Under the pieces are notes generated by a model. It was not told where the DNA came from, made no database searches, and worked only from the letters and a program-made list of their open reading frames with translations. Below are positions 61,141 through 64,000 of a stretch of 64,000 nt of DNA, piece by piece. Origin of the DNA: Casuarina equisetifolia (lineage: Eukaryota > Streptophyta > Magnoliopsida > Fagales > Casuarinaceae); NCBI GenBank assembly GCA_028551475.1, contig CM052360.1, positions 1,538,501 to 1,602,500 of the forward strand, in the 5' to 3' direction. Position numbers and translations under genes: made by a program. Each line of letters starts with the position of its first letter. The first letter of the stretch is position 1.

Positions 61141-62983
61141 TTCCAGGATTTGGGGAATTCTTTCGCCGGGCTCCGGTCGTCCCGCACGGCTGAAAAAGGC
61201 TGATTCAGGTCGGATTTGTCGGTTAAAATACACTTTTTTCCAACGATATTCTTCAGGTGGACTAAAATTAATCCTTACAACTCACTCAGTAACAGTTAAC
61301 ACCAGGCATCATGGTTTAATAATTTGAACTTTATAATAAAATTGCATGTTAATATGCAGCCCAAGAGTCTTATATTATTAAGAAATATGTTAATATTAAT
61401 ATTTTTGATATAAGAGGTTTTATCATATTTTCAAGTTGATTTTTAAATTAAATAATTAACCTCTTAACAATTTTCAGAACTTATTGTGACTTTATGATAA
61501 GGTTGGCACGTCAACACTCTCAATGTTCTTGGTAGAAGGTTGATGAAGTTTTGAAAAATCAATTTTCCTCCAAATAGGTTTTGTTTCAAACCGTCTTATT
61601 TGAGATTCTTGCATGATTCATGAGATTTTTCATTTTTCAGAGAAGAAAAAAAAACTTGTCTCCTCCTTTAGGTTAAGAAAGATGTTTATAGATTAGTTTA
61701 CAAGAAAAATAAATTCCACTATATACTATTGATACAACATACTAAATATACATAATGTGAAAAATATACACTGTGTTTTAATGTTGTATTTTCTTGTTAT
61801 CTTTTTTATTATTTTCTTTTTTATAACTTATATACCCTTAGATGTCAAATTTAAAATTAAGAGGTCCTAAGTAATATCTACTTATCATTGAATTATGTAC
61901 TTGTTAGTGCCCTATTGTGTTAAAGTGTTGAGAAGCACAATAAGATATAGTTTGTAAGTAATGGGATGTTTTGAAATTTGAATTCTAATATAAAGTTAAA
62001 ATGTAAATTTCTCTTTTAAAATTAACTTCTTTTTTAGAGTGTTAAAAATAACAGTTCATGAGGATATAATTTATAAGCAATGTAATATCTCACCAAAAAC
62101 TTAGACTTTGATATTATGTTAAAAGATTATTTTCTTTTTTAAAATTAGTTTATGAAATAAGAGAACAATTTTACAACTGATTTTATTACGCCCTCTTGTT
62201 TATTAAAAATAACATTTTATAGAAATATTGTTGTTATAAGCTTATTAAATTTATAGTAGGCTTAAATTTATTAGACTCAAGTTAATTATGATATTCAAAT
62301 GAAATAAGTTAAGATTAGCTTTTAGGTTTAAGTCTTTTAGCATAGGATTGAAGTACATAGCAAATAATATCAAAATTAATGCTAAGTCCTAAGTTCAAAT
62401 TACAAAGGGGTGACCTAACACAAACTCTACAGTAGGCTAAAGGGGTGCCCAAATGCCACCATAAGGCCATAGTGGGCCGCCATAGTTTGGTTGTGTAGCT
62501 TGATAGAGCTATTATAGACTTACCGGAGGCATGCAGTATATTTGGATTTATGGGGGCACGACTTAGTACTGATATTACTAAGACTAGCCTTCAAGACTAA
62601 ATTTTTTGACTCAATGGTTTGAAGCACATAATAATAGTCCACAAGTTGCTTGAGACTTGGATTTTAACACCATGTTGAAACATCATTTTCTTCTTCAAAG
62701 CCAACCTTTTTGAAAGAGAAAAACATCTCTATGTACAGATGGTATAACATTCTATTATATTGCCAACGTGGGACGACGGACTCTATAACAATGAAAACAG
62801 GCTCTTCCATTTCTACAAGATAAGCACTTTTTAAAGAGACAAATTGCAAAAGCATGCAAACAACGAAGCATTTGTTAAGGATAAGACGCCTTATTCATGT
62901 ATATAGACGTATACGACTGCTAGAACAGGACTAGCAAGGCCAGCCGAGGTAGCGGCAGAAACATAGTACAGTGGACGGCCGAA
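61141..62983. other. AT-rich intergenic region
   Basis: After the ING1 leader (to about 61.2 kb) I see only AT-rich sequence. No LTR termini, repeat array or coding signature was found. The short minus-strand open frame at 62664-62855 has no recognisable features. Confidence 0.5.

Positions 62984-64000
<1,017 letters not shown>

Overview
The window is nuclear DNA from a flowering plant, most likely a eudicot. It is AT-rich and has GT-AG introns, a mitochondrial chaperonin gene with 17 coding exons, a plant-type tau glutathione S-transferase, a CYP92-like P450 family, S-protein homologues and plant LTR retrotransposons. I cannot name the species from sequence alone.

Layout. (1) 1-4.3 kb: a small S-protein-homologue (SPH) cluster. 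It holds one intact secreted-peptide gene (3623-4048, +), one damaged copy on the opposite strand (1-894, -) and two loose copies of the 5' flank. (2) 4.3-6.7 kb: gene-poor, with a decayed minus-strand LTR-retrotransposon remnant. (3) 6.9-8.6 kb: an intact two-exon tau-class GST (-). (4) 9.7-13.0 kb: a four-exon F-box gene (+) with an apparent frameshift inside the F-box. (5) 13-46.5 kb: a tandem array of five CYP92-like P450 copies (+). Only the first (14868-17236) looks intact. The others are fragments or pseudogenes, hit by a LINE, a Ty1/copia element, a solo LTR and a Ty3/gypsy-like remnant. (6) 46.9-50.3 kb: intact NDUFA13/GRIM-19, a complex I subunit (-). (7) 53.0-57.5 kb: intact mitochondrial CPN60 (+). 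(8) 58.1-61.1 kb: intact ING1-type PHD-finger gene (-). (9) 63.0-64.0 kb: the 3' part of a decayed 2-alkenal reductase gene (-), cut by the window edge.

The most informative structure is the P450 array. Between P450 copies lie orphan pieces of the two single-copy genes that flank the array: the last exon of the F-box gene (27.3 and 33.3 kb) and the last two exons of NDUFA13 (17.8, 24.4, 26.6 and 32.6 kb). Twice, NDUFA13 intron 2 is joined to F-box exon 4 at the same junction. The ancestral order was therefore F-box(+) - P450(+) - NDUFA13(-). A unit running from inside F-box exon 4 to inside NDUFA13 intron 2 was then duplicated head to tail, carrying both gene ends as passengers. Later deletions and insertions reshaped the units.

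No CRISPR array, operon or new defence or biosynthetic system is visible. The genes outside the array are unrelated housekeeping or stress genes (respiration, protein folding, chromatin reading, detoxification). The main novelty is the recorded history of the segmental duplication and the fate of its copies.
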